Below are positions 50,157 through 58,678 of a DNA stretch of 64,000 bases, piece after piece. This DNA comes from Streptomyces alfalfae (GTDB taxonomy: Bacteria > Actinomycetota > Actinomycetes > Streptomycetales > Streptomycetaceae): the NCBI RefSeq assembly GCF_004127445.1, contig NZ_QEXM01000051.1, forward strand, positions 186,001-250,000, given 5' to 3'. Positions within the stretch are counted from its first letter, which is position 1; each line of letters begins with the position of its first letter. A program made the position numbers and the translations under genes. The notes below the pieces were generated by a model that had not been told where the DNA came from, made no database searches, and saw only the letters and a program-made list of their open reading frames with translations.

Positions 50157-51998
50157 TCAGGCCCCTGTCTTGCTGAGGACTGCGGGTGGCGGTGTCTCGC
50201 CGGGGGCGAGTTCGGCCTCGTGGAATTCGAGTTGGCGGCGTCGGTTGGGGATGAGGCCTTCGGGGCGGAATCGCATGAGGAGTGCGAGGGCGAGTCCGAA
50301 GGCGAAGAGCTGGTAGTCGCCGAGGAAGGCGAGTTTGTTGGGGATGAGGTAGAGGAGTGCGGCGCCGACGAGGGGCCCGCTGATGGTTCCCATGCCGCCG
50401 AGGACGACGGCGGCGAGGAGGAATGCGGAGTTGGGAGGGACGGTGTTGGCGAATTGGTATTGCTCGGGGGTGACGGTGTAGGTGACGTGGGCCTGGACGG
50501 TTCCGGCGAGTCCGGCGAGTGCGGCGCCGAGGGCGAAGGCGATGAGTTTGACGCGGAAGCCGTTGATGCCCATGGCGAGTGCGGCGGTTTCGTCTTCGCG
50601 GATGGCGACCCAGGCGCGTCCGATGCGTGAGTCTCCGCTGCGGCGGAAGACGAGGACGACGACGAGGGTGATGAGCAGCATCAGGAAGAAGTAGTTGGCG
50701 AATCGGCCGATGGTGAAGCCGGCGATGCTGTGTTCGATGCCGAAGTCGAAGCCGAGGATCTTGAGGTTGGGGATGGAGCTGATGCCGTTGGATCCGTTGG
50801 TGATGTCGGGTCCGGAGGCGCCGTCGGAGTTCATGGCGACGAGGCGGAAGATTTCGCCGAATCCGAGGGTGACGATGGCGAGGTAGTCGCCGCGCAGGCG
50901 GAGGGTGGGTGCGCCGATGAGGACGCCGAAGATGAGGGATGCGGCGGCGCCGACGAGGATGGCGGCCCAGAAGGGGAGGTGGATGTCGAAGGGGCTGCTG
51001 GGGGAGCCGGAGACCATGGAGGCGGCGTAGGCGCCGACGCCGAGGAAGGCGACGTATCCGAGGTCGAGGAGTCCGGCGAGTCCGACGACGATGTTCAGGC
51101 CGAGGGCGACGGTGGCGAAGATGAGGATGTAGACGCCGATGGTGGCGTATTGGTCGTCGCTTTGGGTGAAGGGGAATGCGGCGGCGGCGAGGAAGGCGCC
51201 GATGAGGGTGATGTTGCGGTGGCGTGCGGTGTAGACGGAGATCTGGGCGACGATTCCGGCTTTGGCGAGGGCGGCGAAGCCGAGGCCGACGGAGATGAGG
51301 AAGCCGATGAAGAGTTCGTCGTATTCGGTGCCGATGCCGTAGGTGAAGACGAGGAGGCCTGTGGCGAGGGCGGTGATGATGATGAGGATTTCGAGGTATG
51401 AGTTGAGTTTGCGTGGTGTGGGGGGTGTTTCGGCGGCGAAGGCGCCCTTGAGGACGGTCATGCCGTTGCGTGTGCGGTGTTTGAACTGTTCCCAGCTGGT
51501 GTCTTCGGGGTCGACGGGGTAGGTCCGGGGGCGTGGGTAGGGGAGTGCGAGGGCGCCGGTGAGGGCGGTGAGGGTGGCGATGGCGGTGATCCAGCCGCCG
51601 GGTTCGAGGTTGGCGAGTCCGCCGAGGTGGGTGCTGATGGCGAGGATGGTGTACCAGGCGGTGCCGAAGGCGGCGAGGGCGGCGTATTTGAGGGCGGCGT
51701 CGGCGTTGCCGGGGGTGATGGCTCGGATGCCTTTGATGTCGTAGGAGGCGAGTCCGAGGAGTGTGGTGAGGGCGCCGGTGATGAGGACGAGCCATTGGAG
51801 TCCGCCGGGGTAGCCGTAGACGGTGAGGTCGCCGGGGAACGCGGCGGTCCAGGTCCAGGCGAGGAAGGCGGAGATGATGGTGAGTGCGCCGCCGCCGGTG
51901 GCGAGGGCGCGGGCGGTGGTGGTGGGGATGGGGATGAGGCCGGTGGGCGGCTTCTCTTTGTGGGGGGCGTTGTCGTTCGTGGTGGTGTGTGTGTTCAT
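50157..51998 (-). CDS. livM: Branched-chain amino acid ABC transporter permease LivM
   Basis: 613 aa, about twice the length of a typical LivM core. The conserved core starts near residue 290 (GLNIVVGLAGLLDLGYVAFLGVGAYAAS) and has the ATPase-contact segment RALxGRAWVAIREDETAALAMGIN-like region and GGMGTISGPLVGAALLYLIP. The first 280 residues add six or so hydrophobic segments and a charged loop, an actinobacterial extension. ATG 51998 is chosen; GTG 52007 overlapping the livH stop (GTGA) is equally possible. Confidence 0.9.
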   Translation of the reverse strand: MNTHTTTNDNAPHKEKPPTGLIPIPTTTARALATGGGALTIISAFLAWTWTAAFPGDLTVYGYPGGLQWLVLITGALTTLLGLASYDIKGIRAITPGNADAALKYAALAAFGTAWYTILAISTHLGGLANLEPGGWITAIATLTALTGALALPYPRPRTYPVDPEDTSWEQFKHRTRNGMTVLKGAFAAETPPTPRKLNSYLEILIIITALATGLLVFTYGIGTEYDELFIGFLISVGLGFAALAKAGIVAQISVYTARHRNITLIGAFLAAAAFPFTQSDDQYATIGVYILIFATVALGLNIVVGLAGLLDLGYVAFLGVGAYAASMVSGSPSSPFDIHLPFWAAILVGAAASLIFGVLIGAPTLRLRGDYLAIVTLGFGEIFRLVAMNSDGASGPDITNGSNGISSIPNLKILGFDFGIEHSIAGFTIGRFANYFFLMLLITLVVVLVFRRSGDSRIGRAWVAIREDETAALAMGINGFRVKLIAFALGAALAGLAGTVQAHVTYTVTPEQYQFANTVPPNSAFLLAAVVLGGMGTISGPLVGAALLYLIPNKLAFLGDYQLFAFGLALALLMRFRPEGLIPNRRRQLEFHEAELAPGETPPPAVLSKTGA

Positions 51999-52003
51999 GG
52001 TGG

Positions 52004-52933
52004 TCACGCCCTGTCCGCGACGCGCTCGCCGAGTAGGCCTTGGGGCCTGACGAGGAGGACGACGATGAGGAGTACGAACGCCCAGACGTCGGCCCAGGAC
52101 TGGCCGCCGAGTTTGTCCATGCCGGGGATGTCGTTCATGTAGGCGGTGGCCATGGCTTCGGCGATGCCGAGGACGAGGCCGCCGATCATGGCGCCGTAGA
52201 TGTTGCCGATGCCGCCGAGGACGGCGGCGGTGAAGGCTTTGAGGCCCCAGAGGAAGCCCATGCGGAAGTTGACTTCGCCGTAGCGGAAGCCGTAGGCGAC
52301 GGCGGCGATGCCGGCGAAGGCGGCTCCGAGGGCGAAGGCGACGACGATGACGCGGTCGGTGTTGACGCCCATGAGTTTGGCGGTGTCGGGGTCTTGTGCG
52401 GTGGCTTGCATGCCGCGGCCGACGCGGGTTTTCATCACGAACCAGCCGAGGGCGAACATGCAGATCGGTGCGGCCACGACGAGGAAGAGGTCGCCGGGTT
52501 GGATGGTGACGCTGCCGATGTGGATGGAGTCGCCGGGGATCTCGGGGAAGGTGCGGGAGGATTTGGCGTTGGGGTACCAGGCCCAGACGGCTTGTTGCAG
52601 GGCGAGGGAGAGGCCGATGGCGGTGATGAGTGGGGCGAGTCGGGGGGCGCCGCGCAGGGGTCGGTAGGCGAAGCGTTCGGCTCCGACGGCGACGGTGGTG
52701 GAGACGATGACGGCGCCTATGATCATGAGGGGTATGGCCACCCACATGGTGGTGCCGCCGGGGAGCCAGAGCCAGACGGTGAGGGCGCCGAAGCCGCCGA
52801 CCATGAAGATCTCGCCGTGGGCGAAGTTGATGAGCTGGACGATGCCGTAGACCATTGTGTAGCCGATGGCGATCAGGCCGTACATGGATCCCAGTAGCAG
52901 GCCGTTGACCAGCTGTTGCGGCAGTTCGTGCAC
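52004..52933 (-). CDS. livH: Branched-chain amino acid ABC transporter permease LivH
   Basis: 309 aa from GTG 52933, which has GGAGG at good distance; the frame is open to 52975 but the extra residues lack a ribosome binding site. LPQQLVNGLLLGSMYGLIAIGYTMVYGI and QLINFAHGEIFMVGGF are LivH hallmarks; LMGVNTDRVIVVAFALGAAF and GGIGNIYGAMIGGLVLG complete the family pattern. It forms the channel with LivM. A strong hairpin lies between livK and livH. Confidence 0.95.
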   Translation of the reverse strand: MHELPQQLVNGLLLGSMYGLIAIGYTMVYGIVQLINFAHGEIFMVGGFGALTVWLWLPGGTTMWVAIPLMIIGAVIVSTTVAVGAERFAYRPLRGAPRLAPLITAIGLSLALQQAVWAWYPNAKSSRTFPEIPGDSIHIGSVTIQPGDLFLVVAAPICMFALGWFVMKTRVGRGMQATAQDPDTAKLMGVNTDRVIVVAFALGAAFAGIAAVAYGFRYGEVNFRMGFLWGLKAFTAAVLGGIGNIYGAMIGGLVLGIAEAMATAYMNDIPGMDKLGGQSWADVWAFVLLIVVLLVRPQGLLGERVADRA

Positions 52934-52990
52934 CGCAGGTCCTCCGAGTCTTTCGAATGCGACGGATTGCGACACGCGTCGGATGTGACG

Positions 52991-53025
52991 CCGCGCGGGG
53001 CGCTGTCGGGCAGCGCCCCGCGCGG
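52991..53025 (-). terminator. Intra-operon hairpin between livK and livH
   Basis: A perfect 15-bp GC stem (52991-53005 with 53011-53025) and a 5-base loop, without a T-run. Its place inside the operon suggests partial termination or mRNA stabilisation so that the binding protein is made in excess. Confidence 0.75.
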
Positions 53026-53050
53026 TTGTGTCGTGACTGCGGGTGGTGGG

Positions 53051-54301
53051 TCAGCCGGTGAAGGTGCCGGACTCGACGGGCTTCCAGCCCTTGGCGGGGT
53101 CGGCGGTGTCCTTGACCTGGTAGACGGTGAGTTGCTTGTTGGTGGCGTCGCCGTATTCGTCGAAGGAGACCTTGCCGGTGACGCCGTCGAAGGAGACGTC
53201 CTGCATGGCGTCGACGATCTTGGCGCGGGCGTCGGAGGGCAGTTTGCCGTCGTTGTCCTCGACGACCTTCTTGACGGCCTCGATGATCGCCCAGGCGGAG
53301 TCGTAGGAGTAGCCGCCGTAGGCCTCGTAGGCTTCCTTGTAGCCGGCTTCCTTGTAGTTCGCGATGAACTCCTTGGCGGAGGGAAGCTGTTCGACGGGCT
53401 GGCCGACGGAGGTGGCGTAGTCGCCCTTGCCGTCCTTGCCGGAGAGTTTGATGTAGTCGGCGCTGTAGATGCCGTCGCCGCCGACGAGGGGGATCTTGGC
53501 TCCGGCCTTCTTCATCTGCTTGCTGAGGGGGCCGGCCGCGGGGTATTCGCCGCCGTAGTAGACGACGTCGGCGTCGGAGTTGCGGATCTTGGTGGCGACG
53601 GCGCCGAAGTCCTTGGTGTCGGGGTTGACGTGTTCGGTGCCGGCGACCTTGCCGCCGAGCTTGGTGAACTCGTCCTTGAAGGTGGCGGCGAGGCCGGCGC
53701 CGTAGGTCTTCTTGTCGTCGATGACGAAGACCTTCTTCTTCTTGGCCTTGTTGTACAGGTACTGCGCGGCGAAGGGGCCCTGGATGGCGTCCGTGGTGGC
53801 GGTGCGGAAGTAGGCCTTGTAGGGGCGGGTCTTCTTGCCGCCGTTCCAGTCCGGGCCCTGGGTCATGGCCGGGTTGGTGTTGGCGGGGGAGACCTGGACG
53901 AGTTTGGCGTCGTCGAAGACCTTCTGCATGGACTCGCCGACGGAGGAGTTCAGGGGGCCGACGGCGCCGAGGATGTCCTTGTTGGCGACGAACTTGGTGG
54001 CGTTCGTCTGGCCGGAGGAGGGCTGGCCCTGGTCGTCGGCGGACTCCATCTTGAAGGTGATGCCGTCGACGTACTTCTTCTTGTTGGCCTGCTTGACGGC
54101 GAGGTCGACGGAGTTGCGGATGCCGAGGCCGAGTGCGGAGAGGTCACCGGTCAGTGGCGCGTCGACGCCGATGACGACTGTGGTGCCGCCGCCCCCGGCG
54201 TCGTCCTTGTCCTTGCTGTCGTCGCGCGAGCCACAGGCGGTGAGGGTGAGGGCCCCCGCGGTGAGTGCGGCGGTAATGGCTATGAGCGAACGTTGACGCA
54301 C
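53051..54301 (-). CDS. livK: Branched-chain amino acid-binding lipoprotein
   Basis: 416 aa from GTG 54301 (AAAGGA before it; GTG/ATG at 54322 is upstream but less likely). Lipoprotein signal with LTAC lipobox at Cys23 and an Asp/Lys/Gly linker, then TVVIGVDAPLTGDLSALGLG, the type 1 periplasmic-binding fold of Leu/Ile/Val receptors; VGPLNSSVGESMQKVFDDAK and YGGEYPAAGPLSKQMKKAG also fit. It delivers the amino acid to LivHM. First gene of the operon; unlike livHMGF it uses G-ending codons (AAG, GAG). Confidence 0.95.
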   Translation of the reverse strand: MRQRSLIAITAALTAGALTLTACGSRDDSKDKDDAGGGGTTVVIGVDAPLTGDLSALGLGIRNSVDLAVKQANKKKYVDGITFKMESADDQGQPSSGQTNATKFVANKDILGAVGPLNSSVGESMQKVFDDAKLVQVSPANTNPAMTQGPDWNGGKKTRPYKAYFRTATTDAIQGPFAAQYLYNKAKKKKVFVIDDKKTYGAGLAATFKDEFTKLGGKVAGTEHVNPDTKDFGAVATKIRNSDADVVYYGGEYPAAGPLSKQMKKAGAKIPLVGGDGIYSADYIKLSGKDGKGDYATSVGQPVEQLPSAKEFIANYKEAGYKEAYEAYGGYSYDSAWAIIEAVKKVVEDNDGKLPSDARAKIVDAMQDVSFDGVTGKVSFDEYGDATNKQLTVYQVKDTADPAKGWKPVESGTFTG

Positions 54302-54591
54302 GATCAGTCCTTTCCCTGGCACGGCTGTCCCTTGTTGGGATGCCGAGTCGAGCGCGGAACCGAACTGACAGGAATCCGGTGGGCGCGGTGACTGGCCGTG
54401 ACTCTAAGGGCGGCTTTGTGCCAGGTGGAGTGGTCGGACCAAGGCTGTGACGCTCTTGTTATGCCACGGAGTATTCCGGGCTGGAACGGGAGGGGTGGTT
54501 GGGGCTGAATCCAGCCTCATTCGTCCGTTCTCGACGTATCCGCATGCTGAGAACTCCCAGCGCAACTTGCAGGAGTGTCAGGGGGTTTGAC

Positions 54592-55188
54592 TCATGACAC
54601 CCGTGTTCGCGGGCATGCGGCGGTCAGTGCTCCGGAAAGATCGTTCGCGTATTCCGGACCGAGGATGTAACTGTGCTTCTCGTTTGCGCGCGCATTACGC
54701 AGTGTTACTTCCAGGAAAGGGAGTCCGGCATTCCGTGGCACTTCTCCGCATTCGCGAATGTGCATCGTGATGATCAACTTCCGGGGTTTTCCTGTTTTCA
54801 CCGCGAATGGGGTGGGCGGTGATGCGGTCACGGAAAGGGCTGCCGAGGGCTGGGCGATGCGGCGGACGGTCGTGGGCGGAGCCGACCCCTGCCGGAAGAT
54901 GACGGCGAAGGTGAGGTTCCGCTCCCCGGCGCGCGGCCGTGACATCTCGCCGGCGTATGCCACCGACACGCTCTGCGACGGCCAGGGCGGCAGCGGCTCG
55001 GGCGGCGGCTCCGGCCGCGTCAGGTACAGGGTCACTCCGGCGGCGGCGATGCCGGCCGCCGTGGCCGCGGTGAGGGCGGTGCGCAGGCGCCGGGCGCGGC
55101 GCGGGGAGAGTCGCCGCACCGGGGGTGCGGGGATGCTCTCGTGGTCGTAGGTGTCCTCGCCCGGTTCGACGGGGCCGATGGCGTTCAC
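54592..55188 (-). CDS. Single-span exported protein of unknown function
   Basis: 198 aa from GTG 55188, overlapping the upstream lipoprotein stop (GTGA). Residues about 1-30 are cytoplasmic and acidic then basic (PPVRRLSPRRARRLRTALTA), followed by one membrane segment (TAATAAGIAAAGVTLYL) and an extracellular domain with several beta-strand-like stretches (RKLIITMHIRECGEV, LPFLEVTLRNARA) and two cysteines that could pair. I do not recognise a family. The 3' half and the downstream gap to livK (54302-54591) have lower GC than the rest. Confidence 0.7.
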   Translation of the reverse strand: MNAIGPVEPGEDTYDHESIPAPPVRRLSPRRARRLRTALTAATAAGIAAAGVTLYLTRPEPPPEPLPPWPSQSVSVAYAGEMSRPRAGERNLTFAVIFRQGSAPPTTVRRIAQPSAALSVTASPPTPFAVKTGKPRKLIITMHIRECGEVPRNAGLPFLEVTLRNARANEKHSYILGPEYANDLSGALTAACPRTRVS

Positions 55189-55583
55189 ACCCAGGGCCCG
55201 CCGCTCGGTCCGCCGTCCTGGTGGCGCTCGGCGCAGCGCTCGCGTGCCTGCCGGTCGATCAGCTCGCGCCCGGCCGCCTCGGAGCCTGCCCCGCGCTCGG
55301 CGCGGGCGACGTCGAGGATGTCGCGCAGGATCGTGTACTGCCCGTTCGACAGGCCCATCGACTGGTAGTCGCCGTACGTGGAGTCGTGTGCCTCGTACAG
55401 CTGCCGGGCCCACTTGGTGATGATCGCGGTGCACAGCTCGGCGGGGGAGGTGGCGCGGGCCGAGGGTGCGGGGGCGGCTGTGGGGCCGGGGGCCGGCCCG
55501 GAACCGGCGCAGGCGGCCGTCGTGGGCGTGAGGGTGAGGAGGACGGTGAGGGCGAGCGCACAGAGCCGTGTCCGGTGCGTCAT
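55185..55583 (-). CDS. Small lipoprotein of unknown function
   Basis: 132 aa. Signal peptide MTHRTRLCALALTVLLTLTP with lipobox TAAC at Cys25, a Pro/Ala/Ser linker, and a helical domain (SPAELCTAIITKWARQLYEA ... YTILRDILDVARAER) with two further cysteines. Its stop overlaps the start of the following single-span protein, so the pair probably works together at the outer face of the membrane. Function unknown. Confidence 0.7.
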   Translation of the reverse strand: MTHRTRLCALALTVLLTLTPTTAACAGSGPAPGPTAAPAPSARATSPAELCTAIITKWARQLYEAHDSTYGDYQSMGLSNGQYTILRDILDVARAERGAGSEAAGRELIDRQARERCAERHQDGGPSGGPWV

Positions 55584-55729
55584 GCGATGACGCTAGACCG
55601 GGGTGCGCGCGCCGACAATGGTGTGCGCGGCTCGGGCATGGCCGCGTCGGACGGGCGTGCGGGGCTCGGCCGGGGGCCCGGCCGTTGTCCTCGGCGGTGT
55701 CGGGGAGCGGCCGGGCGGGGGCGGTGCGG

Positions 55730-56203
55730 CTAGTTGGGCGCGCCGCCCTCGGGGGCGTCCCGCAGCATGCAGGTCAGGCGGGCGCTGCAGACCCGCTTGT
55801 CGTGTTCGTCGGTGATGACGATCTCGTACGTGGCCGTGGAGCGGCCCCGGTGGACGGGGGTGGCCACGCCGGTGACGAGGCCGGAGCGGGCGCCGCGGTG
55901 GTGGGTGCAGTTCAGGTCCACGCCGACGGCGAGTTTGGTGATGCCGCCGTGGAGCATGGCGCCGACCGAGCCGAGGGTCTCGGCGAGGACGGCGGAGGCG
56001 CCGCCGTGCAGCAGGCCGTAGGGCTGGGTGTTGCCTTCGACGGGCATGGTGCCGACGACGCGCTCGGCGGAGGCCTCCAGGATCTGGACGCCCATGCGGG
56101 TGCCGAGGTGTCCCGCCGAGAACAGGGAGGGCAGGTCGACGCCGAGCGTGGCGTACTCGTCGATGACCTCCTGCGGGAACTTCACGCTGTTCTGCTCGCC
56201 CAT
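55730..56203 (-). CDS. PaaI-family hotdog thioesterase
   Basis: 157 aa from ATG 56203. QPYGLLHGGASAVLAETLGSVGA is the HGG(A/M)xxAL(A/L)E hotdog motif with the catalytic acidic residue; AVGVDLNCTHHRGARSGLVTG and STATYEIVITDEHDKRVCSARLTCML complete the PaaI/YbgC-like fold. It hydrolyses aromatic or medium-chain acyl-CoA thioesters. Two tandem 18-bp palindromes sit 36-75 bases before its start, so it is probably under a TetR-type repressor that is not encoded next to it. Confidence 0.9.
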   Translation of the reverse strand: MGEQNSVKFPQEVIDEYATLGVDLPSLFSAGHLGTRMGVQILEASAERVVGTMPVEGNTQPYGLLHGGASAVLAETLGSVGAMLHGGITKLAVGVDLNCTHHRGARSGLVTGVATPVHRGRSTATYEIVITDEHDKRVCSARLTCMLRDAPEGGAPN

Positions 56204-56238
56204 GGGCCCGGCTCCGTCCGTTCGTCGTCGCACCTGTC

Positions 56239-56278
56239 GCTGAGCAAGCGCTCAGCCGTCACTGAGCGAACGCTCAGT
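56239..56278 (-). promoter_or_regulatory. Tandem TetR-type operators upstream of the thioesterase
   Basis: ACTGAGCG-AA-CGCTCAGT (56261-56278) is a perfect 18-bp palindrome; GCTGAGCA-AG-CGCTCAGC (56239-56256) is a near-perfect copy. Centres are 22 bp apart, two helical turns. The distal copy covers the stop codon of the FdhF-like gene (56274-56276). Confidence 0.75.
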
Positions 56279-58553
56279 CGACCGCCGATTGTTCCAGGCG
56301 TACGACGACGGACTTGCTGGCAGGGGTGTTGCTGGTGTCCGCGGTGGCGTCCAGCGGCACCAGGACGTTGGTCTCGGGGTAGTACGCGGCGGCGCAGCCC
56401 CTGGCCGTGGGGTAGTGGACGATCCGGAAGCCGGGCGCGCGGCGCTCTACGCCGTCGCGCCACTCGCTGACCAGGTCGGCGTAGGACCCGTCGGCGAAGC
56501 CGAGGGCGCGGGCGTCGTCGGGGTGGACGAGGACCACGCGGCGGCCGTTCCTGATGCCGCGGTAGCGGTCGTCGAGGCCGTAGATGGTGGTGTTGTACTG
56601 GTCGTGGGAGCGCAGGGTCTGCAGCAGCAGCCGTCCTTCGGGCACCGTCGGGCACTCGACGGGGGCGGCCGTGAAGTTGGCCTTGCCGGTGGCGGTGGGG
56701 AAGCGGCGCTCGTCGCGCGGGGCGTGCGGCAGGGCGAAGCCGCCGGGGGCCGCGACCTTGGTGTTGAAGTCCTCGAAGCCGGGGACCACGCGCGCGATGC
56801 GGTCGCGCACGGCGGCGTAGTCCTTCTCGAACTCCTCCCAGGGGGTGCGCGAGGCGCTGCCGAGGACGCGGCGGGCCAGGCGGCACACGATGGCGGGCTC
56901 GGAGAGGAGCGCCGGGCTCGCGGGCTGAAGGCGGCCGCGGGAGGCGTGCACCATGCCCATGGAGTCCTCGACGGTCACGAACTGCTCCGTGCCGCCCTGG
57001 ACGTCGCGCTCGGTGCGGCCGAGGGTGGGCAGGATCAGGGCGCGGGCGCCGGTGACGACGTGCGAGCGGTTCAGCTTGGTGGAGACGTGGACGGTCAGGC
57101 GGGCCTTGCGCATGGCCGCCTCGGTCACCTCGGTGTCGGGGGAGGCCGCCACGAAGTTGCCGCCCATGGCGAAGAAGACCTTCGCCTCGCCGTCGCGCAG
57201 GGCGCGGATGGCGCGGACGACGTCGAGGCCGTGGTGGCGGGGCGGCGCGAAGCCGAACTCCTTCTCCAGGGCGTCGAGGAAGGCGGGCGCGGGCCGCTCG
57301 AAGATGCCCATGGTGCGATCGCCCTGGACGTTCGAGTGGCCGCGGACGGGGCAGACGCCGGCGCCGGGGCGGCCGATATTGCCGCGCAGCAGGAGGAAGT
57401 TGACGACCTCGCGGATGGTGGGCACGGAGTGCTTGTGCTGGGTCAGGCCCATCGCCCAGCACACGACGGTGCGCTCGGAGGCGAGGACCATGCGCAGGGC
57501 TTCCTCGACGCGGGCGCGCTCCAGGCCCGTGGCCTTCAGGGTGTCGTCCCAGTCGGCGTCCCGCGCGGCGGCGGCGAACTCCTCGTACCCGTGGGTGTGG
57601 GCGTCGATGAACTCCTTGTCGACCGCGCCCTCCGTCTCGAGGATGAGCTTGTTCAGGAGGCGGAAGAGGGCCTGGTCGCCGCCGATGCGGACCTGGAGGA
57701 AGAGGTCGGTCAGGGCGGTGCCCTTGAGCATGCCCTGCGGGGTCTGGGGGTTCTTGAAGCGCTCCAGGCCCGCCTCGGGCAGCGGATTGACGGTGATGAT
57801 CCTCGCGCCGTTGTTCTTCGCCTTCTCCAGGGCGGACAGCATGCGCGGGTGGTTCGTGCCCGGGTTCTGCCCGGCGACGATGATCAGGTCCGACTGGTGG
57901 AGGTCGTCGAGGAGGACGCTGCCCTTGCCGACGCCGAGCGTCTCGGTCAGGGCGGAGCCGGACGACTCATGGCACATGTTCGAACAGTCGGGGAGGTTGT
58001 TCGTGCCGAACTCGCGGGCGAAGAGCTGATAGAGGAACGCCGCTTCGTTGCTGGTGCGGCCCGAGGTGTAGAAGACGGACTCGTCCGGGCCGTCCAGCGC
58101 GGTGAGCTCCTCGGCGACGATGTCGAAGGCGCGCTCCCACGAGACGGGCTCGTACCGCTCGGCGCCCTCCGCCAGGTACATCGGGTGGGTGAGGCGGCCC
58201 TGCTGGCCCAGCCAGTAACCACTGCGGGTGGCGAGGTCGGCCACCGGGTGCTCGGCGAAGAAGGCGGGCGTGACGCGGCGCAGCGTGGCCTCCTCGGCCA
58301 CCGCCTTCGCGCCGTTCTCACAGAACTCCGCCTTGTGGCGGTGGTCCGGCTCGGGCCAGGCGCAGCCGGGGCAGTCGAAGCCGTCCTTCTGATTGACGCG
58401 GAGCAGGGTCAGGGCGGTGCGGCGCACGCCCATCTGCCGCTGCGCGATCTTCAGGGTGTGCCCGATGGCGGGAAGGCCGGCCGCGGCGTGCCGCGCCGGG
58501 GCGACCTGCGGCGCGTCCTGGACCGGATCGCCCTTGGGCGGCTTGCTTGCCAT
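56274..58553 (-). CDS. FdhF/YdeP-type molybdopterin oxidoreductase
   Basis: 759 aa from ATG 58553 (GGGGAG before it). The N-terminus has FDCPGCAWPE (Cys61, Cys64) and EFCENGAKA (a third Cys near 80), a partial Fe-S ligand set. Molybdopterin domains follow: SVFYTSGRTSNEAAFLYQLF, PDCSNMCHESSGSAL with the presumptive Mo-ligand Cys, LIIVAGQNPGTNHPRML, CWAMGLTQHKHSVPTIREVV and NVQGDRTMG. The C-terminal domain has LRSHDQYNTTIYGLDDRYRGI. This matches the YdeP-like group of formate dehydrogenase H relatives linked to acid or stress tolerance; no formate dehydrogenase accessory gene is adjacent. Divergent from polA. Confidence 0.88.
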   Translation of the reverse strand: MASKPPKGDPVQDAPQVAPARHAAAGLPAIGHTLKIAQRQMGVRRTALTLLRVNQKDGFDCPGCAWPEPDHRHKAEFCENGAKAVAEEATLRRVTPAFFAEHPVADLATRSGYWLGQQGRLTHPMYLAEGAERYEPVSWERAFDIVAEELTALDGPDESVFYTSGRTSNEAAFLYQLFAREFGTNNLPDCSNMCHESSGSALTETLGVGKGSVLLDDLHQSDLIIVAGQNPGTNHPRMLSALEKAKNNGARIITVNPLPEAGLERFKNPQTPQGMLKGTALTDLFLQVRIGGDQALFRLLNKLILETEGAVDKEFIDAHTHGYEEFAAAARDADWDDTLKATGLERARVEEALRMVLASERTVVCWAMGLTQHKHSVPTIREVVNFLLLRGNIGRPGAGVCPVRGHSNVQGDRTMGIFERPAPAFLDALEKEFGFAPPRHHGLDVVRAIRALRDGEAKVFFAMGGNFVAASPDTEVTEAAMRKARLTVHVSTKLNRSHVVTGARALILPTLGRTERDVQGGTEQFVTVEDSMGMVHASRGRLQPASPALLSEPAIVCRLARRVLGSASRTPWEEFEKDYAAVRDRIARVVPGFEDFNTKVAAPGGFALPHAPRDERRFPTATGKANFTAAPVECPTVPEGRLLLQTLRSHDQYNTTIYGLDDRYRGIRNGRRVVLVHPDDARALGFADGSYADLVSEWRDGVERRAPGFRIVHYPTARGCAAAYYPETNVLVPLDATADTSNTPASKSVVVRLEQSAVD

Positions 58554-58593
58554 GGTCGGCTCCCCTTCGAGCACGGGTGTCGGCTGCGTCTGT

Positions 58594-58673
58594 CGATCCT
58601 GCCACGCGGCAGTGACATCGCGGGGTCCGGGTGCCGCGGAGTCCTGGACTGTCAGTGGGGCGTGGCAGGATCG
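58594..58673. promoter_or_regulatory. Mirror-image promoters between the FdhF-like gene and polA
   Basis: CGATCCTGCCACGC (58594-58607) and GCGTGGCAGGATCG (58660-58673) are perfect 14-bp complements. Each arm gives a CAGGAT -10-like hexamer pointing outward. For polA the hexamer (58666-58671) ends 7 bases before GTG 58679, so that transcript is probably leaderless; for the FdhF-like gene a leader of about 36 bases results. Confidence 0.55.
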
Positions 58674-58678
58674 GGGAC

